Source: Verrucomicrobiaceae bacterium (GTDB lineage: Bacteria; Verrucomicrobiota; Verrucomicrobiia; Verrucomicrobiales; Verrucomicrobiaceae). From it: a stretch of 64,000 nucleotides of DNA. The notes under the pieces were generated by a model. The model worked only from the letters and a program-made list of their open reading frames with translations. It did not search any database and had not been told where the DNA came from. Location of the stretch: positions 1 to 64,000 of the forward strand of contig JAEUHN010000041.1 in assembly GCA_016795365.1 (NCBI GenBank), in the 5' to 3' direction. Each line of letters begins with the position of its first letter. Position 1 is the first letter of the stretch. Positions 18,406 through 28,900 of this stretch are shown piece after piece. The position numbers and the translations under genes were made by a program.

Positions 18406-19029
18406 TCAATTCTTGAACATGTTGCCCTTGTATTGGGCATCTTCGAAGAAGCGTGCGCTCCGCAGGTAGTTGCCGTCAGGATTGGGCAGCGGGCCGTCGT
18501 CGATGACGGGGAGGGTCTTGCCAATGGTGGCGTCCTCAGGATGCGAGGCGGCGATGATGAGAGGCGTGCCCACCTGGGTCATCGCGAAGAGTTTCGCTGC
18601 GGCCTTCATCGGCAGACGGATGCAGCCATGTGTGCAGGGATACGGCTTCACGAAGCCCCAGTGCATGCCATAGGCGGACTTCCATTCCTGCCAGTAAGCC
18701 ATGGGATAGCCGCGATCCGGCTCGCTCTGGCGGCGGCGCTTGGCTTCCTTGTATTGAATGCGGTAGGTGCCGGAGCCAGTGGCTCCATGAGCGCCGACGG
18801 AGCAAGGCGTGGCCATGAGGACCTTGTCACCTTCCATCACATACACGCGCTGGGCTCCGGTGCTGACCTTCACTTTCACAGCGGAGGGATTGGTCGGGCG
18901 GGTAGCGGGCGGATCGAAGTCCTGACCGTAGATCGTGCCGCTGGTGCGCTTGATGGTCGAGCAACTGCTCAGACACACGGCGGTGAGGCCGAGGACGCCA
19001 AGAAGAAGGGGGCGAAGGTGTGATTTCAT
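18406..19029 (-). CDS. L,D-transpeptidase (YkuD) lipoprotein
   Basis: The product is about 207 aa from the ATG at 19029, where a lipoprotein signal begins (LGLTAVCLSSC, lipid-attached Cys23); the frame is open to 19116 but that start precedes the signal. The YkuD catalytic domain occupies about residues 50-165. It shows GMHWGF (His123) and THGCIRLP with His134 and nucleophile Cys136. Such enzymes make 3-3 peptidoglycan cross-links or attach proteins to peptidoglycan in the periplasm. The usual SHGCIRL serine is replaced by threonine, a mild change. It is transcribed alone as far as can be seen. Confidence 0.92.
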   Translation of the reverse strand: MKSHLRPLLLGVLGLTAVCLSSCSTIKRTSGTIYGQDFDPPATRPTNPSAVKVKVSTGAQRVYVMEGDKVLMATPCSVGAHGATGSGTYRIQYKEAKRRRQSEPDRGYPMAYWQEWKSAYGMHWGFVKPYPCTHGCIRLPMKAAAKLFAMTQVGTPLIIAASHPEDATIGKTLPVIDDGPLPNPDGNYLRSARFFEDAQYKGNMFKN

Positions 19030-19442
19030 GGGGCCGTTCGCATAGCACAGCCCGGGCCACGCGCCAGTGAAGAAACGATCCTCGCGAGGGGGCATGCGGC
19101 TGCCTGCCCGTCCCATCGAATCTTGGAAAACCAGAGGCTGGAACCTGAAGCACAGCAGCGAGACGTCTTCTTTGGGACAGGGCGAGTGGTCAGATCATCG
19201 CTCCGGCTGCGTCCATTTGTTGTCTCAGTTCACGATGAAACCGGGGGCAAGAAGTCGCCCGCCAGTGCCTGTGAAGTTCAATTCGGTGGATTCAATTTGG
19301 GCACATTCCGAGCAGCACGAAAACAGCAACCGCATCGTGCGCGAGGTCTGGCCGTTAAGCTTGTCGGCAAGGGCGGTTCTGTGGAAAACATCATTCCGTC
19401 CGCCCTGCCTCATGGCCTGCTGTCGCTGGGCCGGGTAGGGCC
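19030..19442. other. Gene-free stretch between ldt and phoR-like gene
   Basis: About 410 nt with overlapping open frames on both strands (for example 19123-19446 plus) but no recognisable family, clear ribosome site or codon pattern. I see no tRNA or convincing terminator. It may hold the ldt promoter near 19030-19150. Confidence 0.5.
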
Positions 19443-19461
19443 ATGACATCAATCTGTCACC
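19443..19461 (+). promoter_or_regulatory. Pho-box-like sequence at the phoR end
   Basis: ATGACATCAATCTGTCACC matches the E. coli Pho box CTGTCATAAATCTGTCACC at 16 of 19 positions. It lies 7 nt beyond the stop of the PhoR-like gene and about 415 nt upstream of the L,D-transpeptidase start, so its target is unclear and chance is possible. Confidence 0.3.
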
Positions 19462-19467
19462 TGAGAC

Positions 19468-20600
19468 TCAATGACTTGTTCTCGCAGGCACGTGCATCAC
19501 AAAGCTCGTCTCCACATTCGGGATGCTGAGCAGATCGATAGTTCCACCATGGGCTTCCACCGCACGCTTCACGATGCTGAGGCCGAGACCAGTGCCTTTG
19601 GTTTCAAAAGCACGATCTTTACCGCAGCGGTAGAACCGTTTGAAAACGAAAGGCGCATCGTCTGGCGGAATCCCAATGCCATCGTCGCTGACCACGAAGA
19701 CAATTTCATCAGTCGTCCACTCGCCGCTGATCTTGATGTGAAGGCCCGTGCGTGGATTCTCTTTGAGGGCGTTCTCAATCAAATTGGTGAAAACCTGATC
19801 CCAGTAGAATCGGTCCCCGTTCATCACTCCACCGTCAGCAGGGAAATCGAGCGTGATCTGGGGCTGTCGCAGCTCGATCATCGGCGTCAGGTGCTCGAGC
19901 ACATCTTCCACGCAGGCACGGACATGGAAGGTTTCATACTTGAGCTGAGCGTCTCCACCTTCCAGCCGGGAGATGGTGAGCAGGTCCTCAATGATGCGCA
20001 TCATGCGCTTGCTATGCTTTTCCATCACCTCCAGGCAGCGCTGCATGGAGGGGCCGCCTTTGATCAATCCGCTCTGAAGCGTCTCGATATAACCATGGAT
20101 CAGGGAGAGTGGAGTGCGCAGTTCATGGCTGGCATTGGTAACAAAATCTCTCCTTATCTGCTCAGTGCGAACGTGATCGGTCACATCGTCCAAGATGCAC
20201 CACGCGCCGTCGGCACTCTCCACAGGCGCGGTCACGACGCGATAGATGCGTTCCTCATCGACACCCTGTGCAAGCGGCAAGGAGAGCCGTATCTCACCGG
20301 TTACCTGTCTGCCACTCCCGATGGCTTGCAAAAGCAGTTCGCGTAGCCCGACTGTCTCCTCGTTTTCCGAGAGATCGGCCTCGTCTTTCAGAGTGCCAGA
20401 TCGGAACATGAGCGTCGCGGCGAAATTCGCATACATCACGCGCAGCTCCGGATCGACCACGATCACACCCTGCTGCGTTTCATCCAGAAGGGTGGCGTAG
20501 AGCTTCTGCGGTGCGGGGCATCTGCGCAGATGGTTTGCAGCGGCTTTCACTGAGCGGGGCTGGGAGTGCGTGGCGGCTCCTGGTGCTGACAAGGTGACTG

Positions 20601-20604
<4 letters not shown>
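19468..20604 (-). CDS. phoR: PAS-domain sensor histidine kinase, PhoR-like
   Basis: The 378-aa product has a PAS domain at about residues 36-145. The HisKA domain has phosphoacceptor His160 in NASHELRTPL. The HATPase domain shows Asn274 in NLIENALK, the DDGIGIP block near 307-313, and GTGLGLSIVK. It autophosphorylates and passes phosphate to the response regulator encoded just upstream (4-nt ATGA overlap). The kinase core resembles PhoR of phosphate signalling. Unlike typical PhoR no transmembrane helix is visible, so it should be cytoplasmic. The symbol rests on domain order, pairing with a PhoB-like regulator, and the phosphate-related genes nearby. Confidence 0.82.
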
Positions 20605-21305
<701 letters not shown>

Positions 21306-21358
21306 ATCGGGATAGGTCCACTGTGTCGGAAGAAGCACAGCTGACGCAAAGCACGCTG

Positions 21359-21384
21359 TGTGACGTTCTCGTTGCAGTTGTGAC
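21359..21384. promoter_or_regulatory. Paired TGTGAC motifs between phoB and PAP2 gene
   Basis: TGTGAC occurs at 21359-21364 and 21379-21384, 20 nt apart, in the 172-nt divergent gap. The spacing is not the 11 or 22 nt of a standard Pho box. It is listed because the same hexamer recurs before other phosphate-related genes here. Confidence 0.3.
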
Positions 21385-21477
21385 AAAAGCTCCGGGCTTC
21401 CTGGCGCTGGAATCTGAGTGACAGGAACGTCGCGCAACAAGACATGCGGTCCAAGTGTCAGGGTTCACCATGAAGCC

Positions 21478-22221
21478 ATGCTCGCCAGATGCCTGCACGA
21501 ACTGACTTCGATCCGCCGTGATGCCGTGGAGGCATTCCAATACCTAACTCGCTGGCTAGGTGCCTTCACACCGCAGTTGGCCATCGGGCTGGCCCTTTCA
21601 CTCGCGGCCATCTGGGTGCTTCATCCTTGGGATGAGCTGATGATGGAACGCGCAGCCGATTTTAGGAAAGACGTGCCGCAAGCGATCTTGATCGCGCGCT
21701 GGCTGAGTTACCTGGGCGACTTCTTGGGCTTCAATGTGTTGCTGTTTGTGATCCTTAGAGTGGTAGGTCGCACACTCGGCTCACAACGACTGGCACGGCT
21801 GGCCGTCGCCAGCCTGTTGTGCGCCTGCCTTGCGGGAGCTGCGGCCAACGTCTCAAGAACACTCACGGGTCGCCCACGTCCCAGCACACCTCTTCCCGAT
21901 GGCCTCTATGGGCCTAGCCTTCATTCATCGATGCATGCGTTGCCTTCAGCTCATGCGGCAACGGCGTTTGGTGGTGCGCTGCCTGCGGTGATGATCGACC
22001 CACGGATCGGAGTGCCGCTTACCCTCTTCGCCGCCAGCGTGGGATGGTCGCGGATGCAACTCAACCGCCATCATCTGACTGATGTGCTCGTGTCATTGAT
22101 TCTGGCATGGTCCTTTTCTCTTCCGCTGTCGCATTGGGCGCTGCAACGCAGGCACCCCTTCCGCAAAGCCGCACCTTCGTTGCCCTCTAATGAACTTGCC
22201 ACTTCCCGCCATCCTCTCTGA
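21478..22221 (+). CDS. PAP2-family membrane phosphatase
   Basis: The product is about 247 aa from ATG 21478. It has several membrane helices and all three PAP2 signature blocks: RTLTGRPRP, PSAHAATA (the usual PSGH variant), and SRMQLNRHHLTDVL, in which the histidines and aspartate act in catalysis. These enzymes remove phosphate from lipid phosphates such as phosphatidic acid, phosphatidylglycerol phosphate, undecaprenyl diphosphate or lipid A (LpxE/LpxF type). The gene diverges from phoB and overlaps the ArnT-like gene by 32 nt. A role in trimming phosphate from lipid A or recycling undecaprenyl phosphate is inferred from that pairing. Confidence 0.88.
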   Translation: MLARCLHELTSIRRDAVEAFQYLTRWLGAFTPQLAIGLALSLAAIWVLHPWDELMMERAADFRKDVPQAILIARWLSYLGDFLGFNVLLFVILRVVGRTLGSQRLARLAVASLLCACLAGAAANVSRTLTGRPRPSTPLPDGLYGPSLHSSMHALPSAHAATAFGGALPAVMIDPRIGVPLTLFAASVGWSRMQLNRHHLTDVLVSLILAWSFSLPLSHWALQRRHPFRKAAPSLPSNELATSRHPL

Positions 22222-23872
22222 AGAGAAATGCCAGCGTCATGGTTGGTGGTTGCTGCTCGCAGTCACAGCGTTGCTCTACTTGCCGGGACTTGGTATCCTG
22301 CCGATGATGGATCGCGATGAGCCGCGCTTCGCCCACGCGACGGTGGAGATGATGCAGCGCGACAGCTGGCTCGTGCCCTATTTCAATGGCGACTACCGGT
22401 TTGACAAGCCGCCGCTGACTTATTGGTGGATGCGGCTGCACTATCATCTGCTGGGCGTTCATGAGTTCGCAGCGCGCCTGCATACCGTGGTTTCCACCTG
22501 GCTGGTGGCAGTCTTCATTCTGGGCATCGGTCAAAGGCTTGGCAGTGCGCGGATGGGGATGCTGGCGGGAATCGCATGGCTGCTCACTTTGCAAGTGCTG
22601 GTGCATGGGCGGCTCTGCGTGGCCGATATGCCGATGGTTCTCTTTGTAACGATGGCACTGCGCGCTGTGCTCGAACTTCTCATGAAGCCGCAACGCCGCT
22701 TCATCCGATGGCACTGGGTGCTTTTCATTGCGCTGGGACTCGGATTCCTCGCCAAAGGTCCGATTGCCTGGATCGTGCCAGCGCTCGCTCTGTTGCTGCA
22801 TCGCTTCGTGTTCTGGGGGCGCCACACTGAGTGGTCGTCGTTTCACTTCGGCAAAGGCATGACCCTCGCCTTGGCGATTGTCGGTCTGTGGGGAATACCT
22901 GCGCTGATCCAGACTGGGGGCCTGTTTTGGAAGGTGGGGATGGGCGAACATGTGGTGGAACGGGGTGCCTCGGCCCTGAATGGCCGCTTCCCTGTGCCAG
23001 GCTACTACTTCGTCACCGCAATCCTCAGTCTCTTTCCATGGATCGCATTGTTTCCGCAAATATGGCGGCGAGTGGCCCAGCGGTGGACGATGACAAACGC
23101 GCTTTTGCTCAGCTGGTTCGTTGCGCCGTATGTGATCTTTACCTTCTACGCCACCCAGTTACCTCACTACGTGATGCCCGGCTTCCCGGCTGCTATGTTG
23201 CTACTGGGCAAAGGCCTCGATCTCCGGGTTAAGTCACGGTGGCGTTGGTGGTCGTGGGGCGTGGTGGCGGCAATGGCCCTCGCACCGTTGATCGCACTTT
23301 GTGCCGGGCTACATCCAGCGATGCCGCCGGCGCTGCGTCCGCTGCTCCTCCATGGAGCGCTGACTCTGACGTTGATCGCCTTCGTCGGCTGGCTGGTCGT
23401 CAAGCTCAGCCAACGGGGGACCCGCACAGCTTATGGAGCACTGGCGGTTGCAGTCATCTGCCTGCCCCTCAGCTTCGCCATCGTGATGCGAGACATTCGC
23501 AACATTCATCCTGCTGTGCAGTTGCGGTGCGTGCTTGGTCCTGTGGCTCCCAATACCCAATGCCTCGGCTGGCAGTTCACCGAGCCGAGCCTCGTCTACC
23601 ACTTTGACCACCCATGGCGGTTCACTTCCAAGCAGGAGACGGTGGAGAAACAACTCCGTAAACCCGGCGACACGATCTTGGTGATGCTTCGTCGCGAGTG
23701 GACGCTCAGTCATACGCTTCGCAACGACGGTCCCGCCAAGGACTTTAGCAAGGAAGTGGATCAAGTGCTGGCAGCGCATCCTGAATTTCACCCTGTCGAG
23801 GTCCACGGATTCAATGCCGCTCGAAGCAGTTGGGTGGAACTCATGGCTCTACGGGCCGCCGTCTCGCCCTGA
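22190..23872 (+). CDS. ArnT-like (GT83) lipid-linked sugar transferase
   Basis: The 560-aa integral membrane protein has about 11 to 12 helices. Near the N-terminus is the acidic DRDEPRFA motif, typical of the GT83/PMT-like transferases that take sugars from undecaprenyl phosphate. PYFNGDYRFDKPPLTYWW follows, also characteristic of ArnT. The last 130 residues are a soluble periplasmic domain. ArnT itself moves aminoarabinose onto lipid A phosphate; the sugar and acceptor here are unknown. The start lies inside the end of the PAP2 gene, and the stop abuts the next start (TGAATG), so three genes form one unit. Confidence 0.88.
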   Translation: MNLPLPAILSEEKCQRHGWWLLLAVTALLYLPGLGILPMMDRDEPRFAHATVEMMQRDSWLVPYFNGDYRFDKPPLTYWWMRLHYHLLGVHEFAARLHTVVSTWLVAVFILGIGQRLGSARMGMLAGIAWLLTLQVLVHGRLCVADMPMVLFVTMALRAVLELLMKPQRRFIRWHWVLFIALGLGFLAKGPIAWIVPALALLLHRFVFWGRHTEWSSFHFGKGMTLALAIVGLWGIPALIQTGGLFWKVGMGEHVVERGASALNGRFPVPGYYFVTAILSLFPWIALFPQIWRRVAQRWTMTNALLLSWFVAPYVIFTFYATQLPHYVMPGFPAAMLLLGKGLDLRVKSRWRWWSWGVVAAMALAPLIALCAGLHPAMPPALRPLLLHGALTLTLIAFVGWLVVKLSQRGTRTAYGALAVAVICLPLSFAIVMRDIRNIHPAVQLRCVLGPVAPNTQCLGWQFTEPSLVYHFDHPWRFTSKQETVEKQLRKPGDTILVMLRREWTLSHTLRNDGPAKDFSKEVDQVLAAHPEFHPVEVHGFNAARSSWVELMALRAAVSP

Positions 23873-25591
23873 ATGCATCCCCTTTGTCTCATCGACGCCA
23901 TCGGCCCGTTCTTTCGCGGGCTGAGCAAACGCACCATCAACTGGTCGAAGATTCCCTTCGAGCACTTGCGTGAGGCGGATGAAGCAACGTGGTCGCGCAT
24001 TCATGGGGACCTTAACCACTTCACGCAGCAGGTGAGCGCGATGGGTTTCAATGCGGCATCACTGGATGATGTCTGGCATCTGGTGGATCACGAGGCGTAT
24101 GAGCCAGTGGTGCGGGGCCGCATCAGTCGCTACGTTGATGAGTTCCGCCGCTGCTTTGCGACACTGTGGGATCAAGGGATGCAGGTCTTTGTGACGATGG
24201 ACTTCTTCTCCGCAACGCGAGCGATGCGCGCCTGGTTGCAGCAGCGGCGCATCTCACCGGTCGAGTTCACAACACGGATACTGCATCAGTTCCTGACTGA
24301 TTTCCCCGAGGTGGAAGGCGTCATCGTGCGCATCGGCGAGTCGGATGGCCGCGATGTGAACGATGACTTCCGCAGTGAACTGCTGCTTAAGACCGCGAGG
24401 CAGACGAACGCCTTCCTGAGGCATCTGTTGCCTGTCTTTGAGCGACATGGAAAGAAGCTCATCTTCCGCACCTGGACCGTGGGCGCGTATCCCATCGGTG
24501 ATCTCATGTGGAACCGGCGCACCTTCGCCCAGGTGCTGAGTGGCATCAGCAGTGACGCACTCATCGTCTCGATGAAATACGGCGAGAGCGACTTCTTCCG
24601 CTACCTGCCACTGAATCGAAACTTCTTCCGCACCAAGGTCGCCAAGATCATCGAGCTGCAAGCACGCCGCGAATACGAGGGCTGCGGCGAGTATCCGAGT
24701 TTCGTTGGCTGGGAATACGAGCGCTACATCCAGGAACTGCGTCAGGCAGAGAACGTCGTGGGCTGCATGGTCTGGTGTCAAACCGGCGGCTGGGTGCCGT
24801 TTCGACGGCTTGCGTTCATCGATGGCACCGCGTTGTGGACCGAGCTGAATACCTTCGTCACGCTGCGCTTGTTCATGGGCGGTGCGCTGGTGGAGGATGC
24901 GGTGCGCGAGTTCGCCCAGCGCATCGAGTGCCAAGATGCGAATGCCTTGCTGGAACTCCTGCGCCTGTCCGACGAGGTGATTCGCGAGCTGTTGTATGTC
25001 GAAGAGTTCGCGCGGCAGAAGCTCTTCTTCCGCCGGCTCCGCATCCCGCCAATGCTGCAAGTGTATTGGCACAACATCTTCATCAGCCACAGCGTGCGGC
25101 GCATCCTTCGCTTCTTCGTTCAAGACCATGATGGCTGCATGAGAGCCTCGCATCGTGCCATGGACCGCCTGGCTCAAATGAAGGCGCTTGCGATCAAAGC
25201 GGGGCTGCTAGTGGCCGATATCGAGTTCATGCAGGATACCTTTGCCCTGTTGGTGCTCGCCCGTGAGTATGTCTTCACCGACGACAGCGAGTCGATGCAA
25301 CAGCGCATCCGTGAAGCCAAGCGCGCCTACAAGCAGAAGTATCCGAAGAGCGGTCCGCGCTACCGATACCGTGTGAAGCTTGACTTCACACTGCTCATGC
25401 TTCAGCCCCGTTATCTCCGCTGGGGCATCAATCTCCTCTTCCGTCGTCAACGCGGCTATCGGCTGGTGGATCGACTCATCACATTGCACCTCCTGTCGTT
25501 GATCTATCGCCTCATCGCCAAGCGCCGCCCGCAATGGGTGCCCTCCTTTGCCAAAGACAGCGCGATGGGCGTGGATGTGGTGTTTCGGTAA
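23873..25591 (+). CDS. Conserved hypothetical 572-aa protein, possible TIM-barrel glycosidase-like
   Basis: I do not recognise this protein. There is no signal peptide or clear membrane helix. The N-terminal half has alternating strands and helices with polar ends (VFVTMDFF, GVIVRIGESDGRD, KKLIFRTWTVGAY, DALIVSMKYGESDF, NVVGCMVWCQTGGW). That pattern resembles a TIM barrel of the glycoside-hydrolase kind with acidic residues at strand ends. The C-terminal half is helical and rich in Arg and Lys. It begins right at the stop of the ArnT-like gene and so is co-translated with it. It may act on the same glycolipid or surface glycan, but that is a guess from context. Confidence 0.75.
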   Translation: MHPLCLIDAIGPFFRGLSKRTINWSKIPFEHLREADEATWSRIHGDLNHFTQQVSAMGFNAASLDDVWHLVDHEAYEPVVRGRISRYVDEFRRCFATLWDQGMQVFVTMDFFSATRAMRAWLQQRRISPVEFTTRILHQFLTDFPEVEGVIVRIGESDGRDVNDDFRSELLLKTARQTNAFLRHLLPVFERHGKKLIFRTWTVGAYPIGDLMWNRRTFAQVLSGISSDALIVSMKYGESDFFRYLPLNRNFFRTKVAKIIELQARREYEGCGEYPSFVGWEYERYIQELRQAENVVGCMVWCQTGGWVPFRRLAFIDGTALWTELNTFVTLRLFMGGALVEDAVREFAQRIECQDANALLELLRLSDEVIRELLYVEEFARQKLFFRRLRIPPMLQVYWHNIFISHSVRRILRFFVQDHDGCMRASHRAMDRLAQMKALAIKAGLLVADIEFMQDTFALLVLAREYVFTDDSESMQQRIREAKRAYKQKYPKSGPRYRYRVKLDFTLLMLQPRYLRWGINLLFRRQRGYRLVDRLITLHLLSLIYRLIAKRRPQWVPSFAKDSAMGVDVVFR

Positions 25592-25668
25592 CTCAAGAAG
25601 CGTGATCGTGACGACATCGTAGCACCTCACGAGATGCGTGTCGGGTGAATCACCGTGATGACAGAGCC

Positions 25669-25863
25669 ATGCCGATCACAAACCTAACACCTTCGTCGCC
25701 TCGCCGTCGCAAGATCAAGGTGCCTCTGCCGGGGATGGCGTTCTGGCTGTTTACCTGTGTCGGCATTTTGCTAGGCACGCAGTTCGACGACTACGGCACC
25801 TGGGTGACATTTGGCTTGATCGTGGGGCTCGGGATGGACATGGCGCTGAGGAGTCAACGCTAG
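25669..25863 (+). CDS. Small membrane protein (about 64 aa)
   Basis: The open frame starts either at GTG 25645 or ATG 25669; neither has a strong ribosome site and I chose the ATG. A basic segment (RRRKIKVPLP) is followed by two hydrophobic stretches (GMAFWLFTCVGILLGTQF and WVTFGLIVGLGMDMAL), giving a likely two-helix inner-membrane protein. No family is recognised. It follows the 572-aa gene on the same strand by 77 nt. Confidence 0.5.
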   Translation: MPITNLTPSSPRRRKIKVPLPGMAFWLFTCVGILLGTQFDDYGTWVTFGLIVGLGMDMALRSQR

Positions 25864-25952
25864 TTCAGCTTGTTCTCCTCTGGAGGGAACAGTGGCGGAC
25901 GGACACACTCCCATGCATCCGCCCGCCGGTTTATCCCGCGTCAGAGAGCCGA

Positions 25953-28900
25953 CTATGGCGCAGAAACTTGCAGGCGCATGAAGCGGCGCGTGTTGGCATT
26001 GTCCCGTGGATTGCTGTCACCAATTTGCACGACTTCATACGGGGCCTGCACGCTGGTGTAGATGCGGATGGAGCCGCCAGCCAGCCATGTCCAGGCTCCG
26101 GTGCCGGTCTTGCGGGCGACATCCGTCCAGGTGCCGAGGCTGTCGCTCGCTTGCACAGTATAGGTCACGTCTGCCGGTGCTGTTTGTGGGATGCTGAAGC
26201 TGAGGTAGAGACGGTCTTGCAGCAGGGGCTGATCGCTTGCATTGCCGCTGATGCCTTCGGGCAGCGCGCCGATGCCGTCGTCGCCATTGATGCTGGCAGG
26301 GTTCGCGCCGAGGGCGTATTCAAGAAGGTTGCTCACGCCATCGCCGTCAAAGTCGGCGGTGTTGGCTGCATTGCCGCTGTTCGCGTTGCTGCCGAAGTAG
26401 GTCTGACGCCAGCCATTGATCGGAGTGGCGATGGTCATCGTTCCTGGCGAGCCGATCCCGTTCGCATCATTGACGCTTGCGAAGGCACCGTTGTAGCCGA
26501 TCTCGCTGAACTGCGTGAGCAAAGCATTCTCCGCTGCTGCTGAGTTGTCGAAGGTCTTGAAGGGCGCAGCAACGGTGGAGGCACCGAAGAACACCTTCGC
26601 CCGGCGCACATTGTTGCTGTCGAAGAGATTCACTGCATCGCCGCCAGTGCTCAATCCAATGCCTGAGCCGGTGTAGCTGCCGATCTGCAAACCCGACGGA
26701 GGGCTAGCTCCGAACCAGGTGCTGCGGAAACTATTGATGGTCGTCGTGGGCGTCGCGGTCTCCAAGTAGATCACGGACTCCCCAGGCGCGATGCTGGCAA
26801 TGCCCGTCAGCGCAGCAGCGGCAGCGGGAGACTCCGAGCTGTCATCAATCTTCCAGCCGGTCATGTCTATGGAGCGGCCACCGATGTTCGTTACTTCGAA
26901 CCAGTCTGCCAGGTAGGGACTGCTGCCACTGCCCCAAGGCGCAACCTCAGTGATACGCAGCACGGGTGGCGCGCTGTAACCAGGTGAACCGACTTCGCTG
27001 GCATTCGCAGGTGCGACAAAGGCTCCATTCACTCCGGCTTGGCTGAGCAAGGAGACAGTGACGTTGTTCTGCGCGAGCGTGTTGTCGAAGGTGCGATAGA
27101 CCGGACCTGTGGAAGCTCCGAAGCTCACGCGGCACTGCTCTGTGCCCGCAGCATTGAAGATAATGACTCCATCGCCACCGCTGCTGAGGCCCACGCCGCT
27201 GCCGGTGTAATTGCCGATCTGCAAGCCGGAAGGTGCGGTGCCGCCAAACCACGTATTGATGAACGCAGTGGTCTTGCCGGGAAGGTCGGAGGTCTCGATG
27301 AAGATGACTGACTCACCAGGGGCGATGGTCGTGATGCCATTGAGCGCGACCGCACTGCCGAAGGTGAACGAGTTGTCGTCCATCTTGTAGCCCGTGAGAG
27401 TGACAGCGTTCGAACTGACGTTGGTGAGTTCGAACCAGTCAGCGAGAACGCCTGGACTGTTGCTGCTGGACCAGGGAGCGACCTCGGTGATCACCAGCAC
27501 GGCAGCAGGCGGTGTCTCGACGACTTGATCTTGCACATTGAGCGTGAAGGCGACACTCGCATCCGGCGTGCCGCCCACGGTGGTGTCATCCGCATGGATC
27601 GAGATCGTGTAGCTGGTCTTGGTCTCGTAATCGAGCACGACACCAGCCTTGAGGAACAGCTCTGTGCCGGTGAGTTCAAACGAGGCCGCGTCCGCGCCGT
27701 TGATGCTCAGCGTGTTCGTGCCAAGCCCATCATCGGTAACGACGACATCACCCACTTTGATGCGTGCTGCGGTGCTGGTGTTCTCCATGATCGAAGTCAC
27801 GCCATTGCTCACGGCCACGGCTGTGGCTGGCTGATTCGGCATGGCGGAAGGTGAGTAAACCCAGAGCTGCGGGTAGTCGATGCTGCCACCGCCGTTCTCA
27901 TTGACGATGTAGATGTTACCCACGCGGTCCATCGTGATGCCCTCGTGTTGCTGACCGGCCGGGGTCAAAGGATTGCCCACATCGGACTGAATGGTCAGCG
28001 TGCTGTGAATGTTGCCACTGCGGTCCACATTAATCACACGCGCATTCTCCTGGCTGAGCACGATCAGGTTGCCCGACTGCGTCTGGCCGTTCAGCGCGGT
28101 GAGATTCGACAAGGCATAGACATCCGCTGTGTCCGTCATGCCCAGCAACGCAGGGTCGAAGAGATTCGTCGAGTTCACCGTTGTGGGAGAGCCGTTCGTG
28201 GCGGTGCCAGCATTGAAGTCCACGCCTGTGTGGAAGATGCCCATGGGTGTGATCTCCTTCAGCACGATGAAGCCGCCTGTCTGTGGATCCCATGAGAGCC
28301 CCTCGGTGCCTACATTGTCCACGAAGGTGCCGATCTTCACCGTCTGCACTCCGGGGCTGGTGCGGGACAAGGTCGTGCCAGCGGCATACGTGAACTTCAC
28401 GAGCTGACGATCACGTTCCTCGCTCATCACAAACTGCCCCCCGCCGATGTAGGTGAGGCCTTCAGGATCATAAAAGTCAGTGCCTTGCGGGCTGCTCCCG
28501 AGCGCGAGCGTCATCGTATCAATGAGCGCTCCCGTTTTCGAGACCTGTGTGATCGAGCGACCGCCGTCGCCGGTGATGAAGAGCGAGTCAGTGTCCCAGT
28601 TGTAAGTCACGGCAGAGGCTTCCTGGCAGAGCAGGTTGCTCGTCGGTATGCCGGGAGGTAACGATGTGCGAGTTGGCTCTGGCAAATCATAGCGACCCAC
28701 ACGCACGTAGTTCGCGAGATTTACGCTCACGTCGTTGTCCGTGATGGACACGCTGGCTGTGACGTTCGCACCGAGGTCGTAGTCCACGGTGTCCGTGATC
28801 GTGAGTTCCGCGGTCTCATCGCCTTCCAGCAACAAGTCATCGACCGGTGTGATGGTGATGTCCGTGAATGACTCGCCTGCATTGATCACCGCAGTCCCAC

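Noticed and set aside
19123-19446. 107-aa plus-strand open frame between ldt and phoR-like genes
   Set aside because: No recognisable domain; two other frames overlap it on both strands, which suggests non-coding GC-rich DNA.
24254-25177. 307-aa minus-strand open frame inside the 572-aa gene
   Set aside because: The plus-strand protein has better residue composition and is translationally coupled to the ArnT-like gene; the antisense frame has no signal or family pattern.
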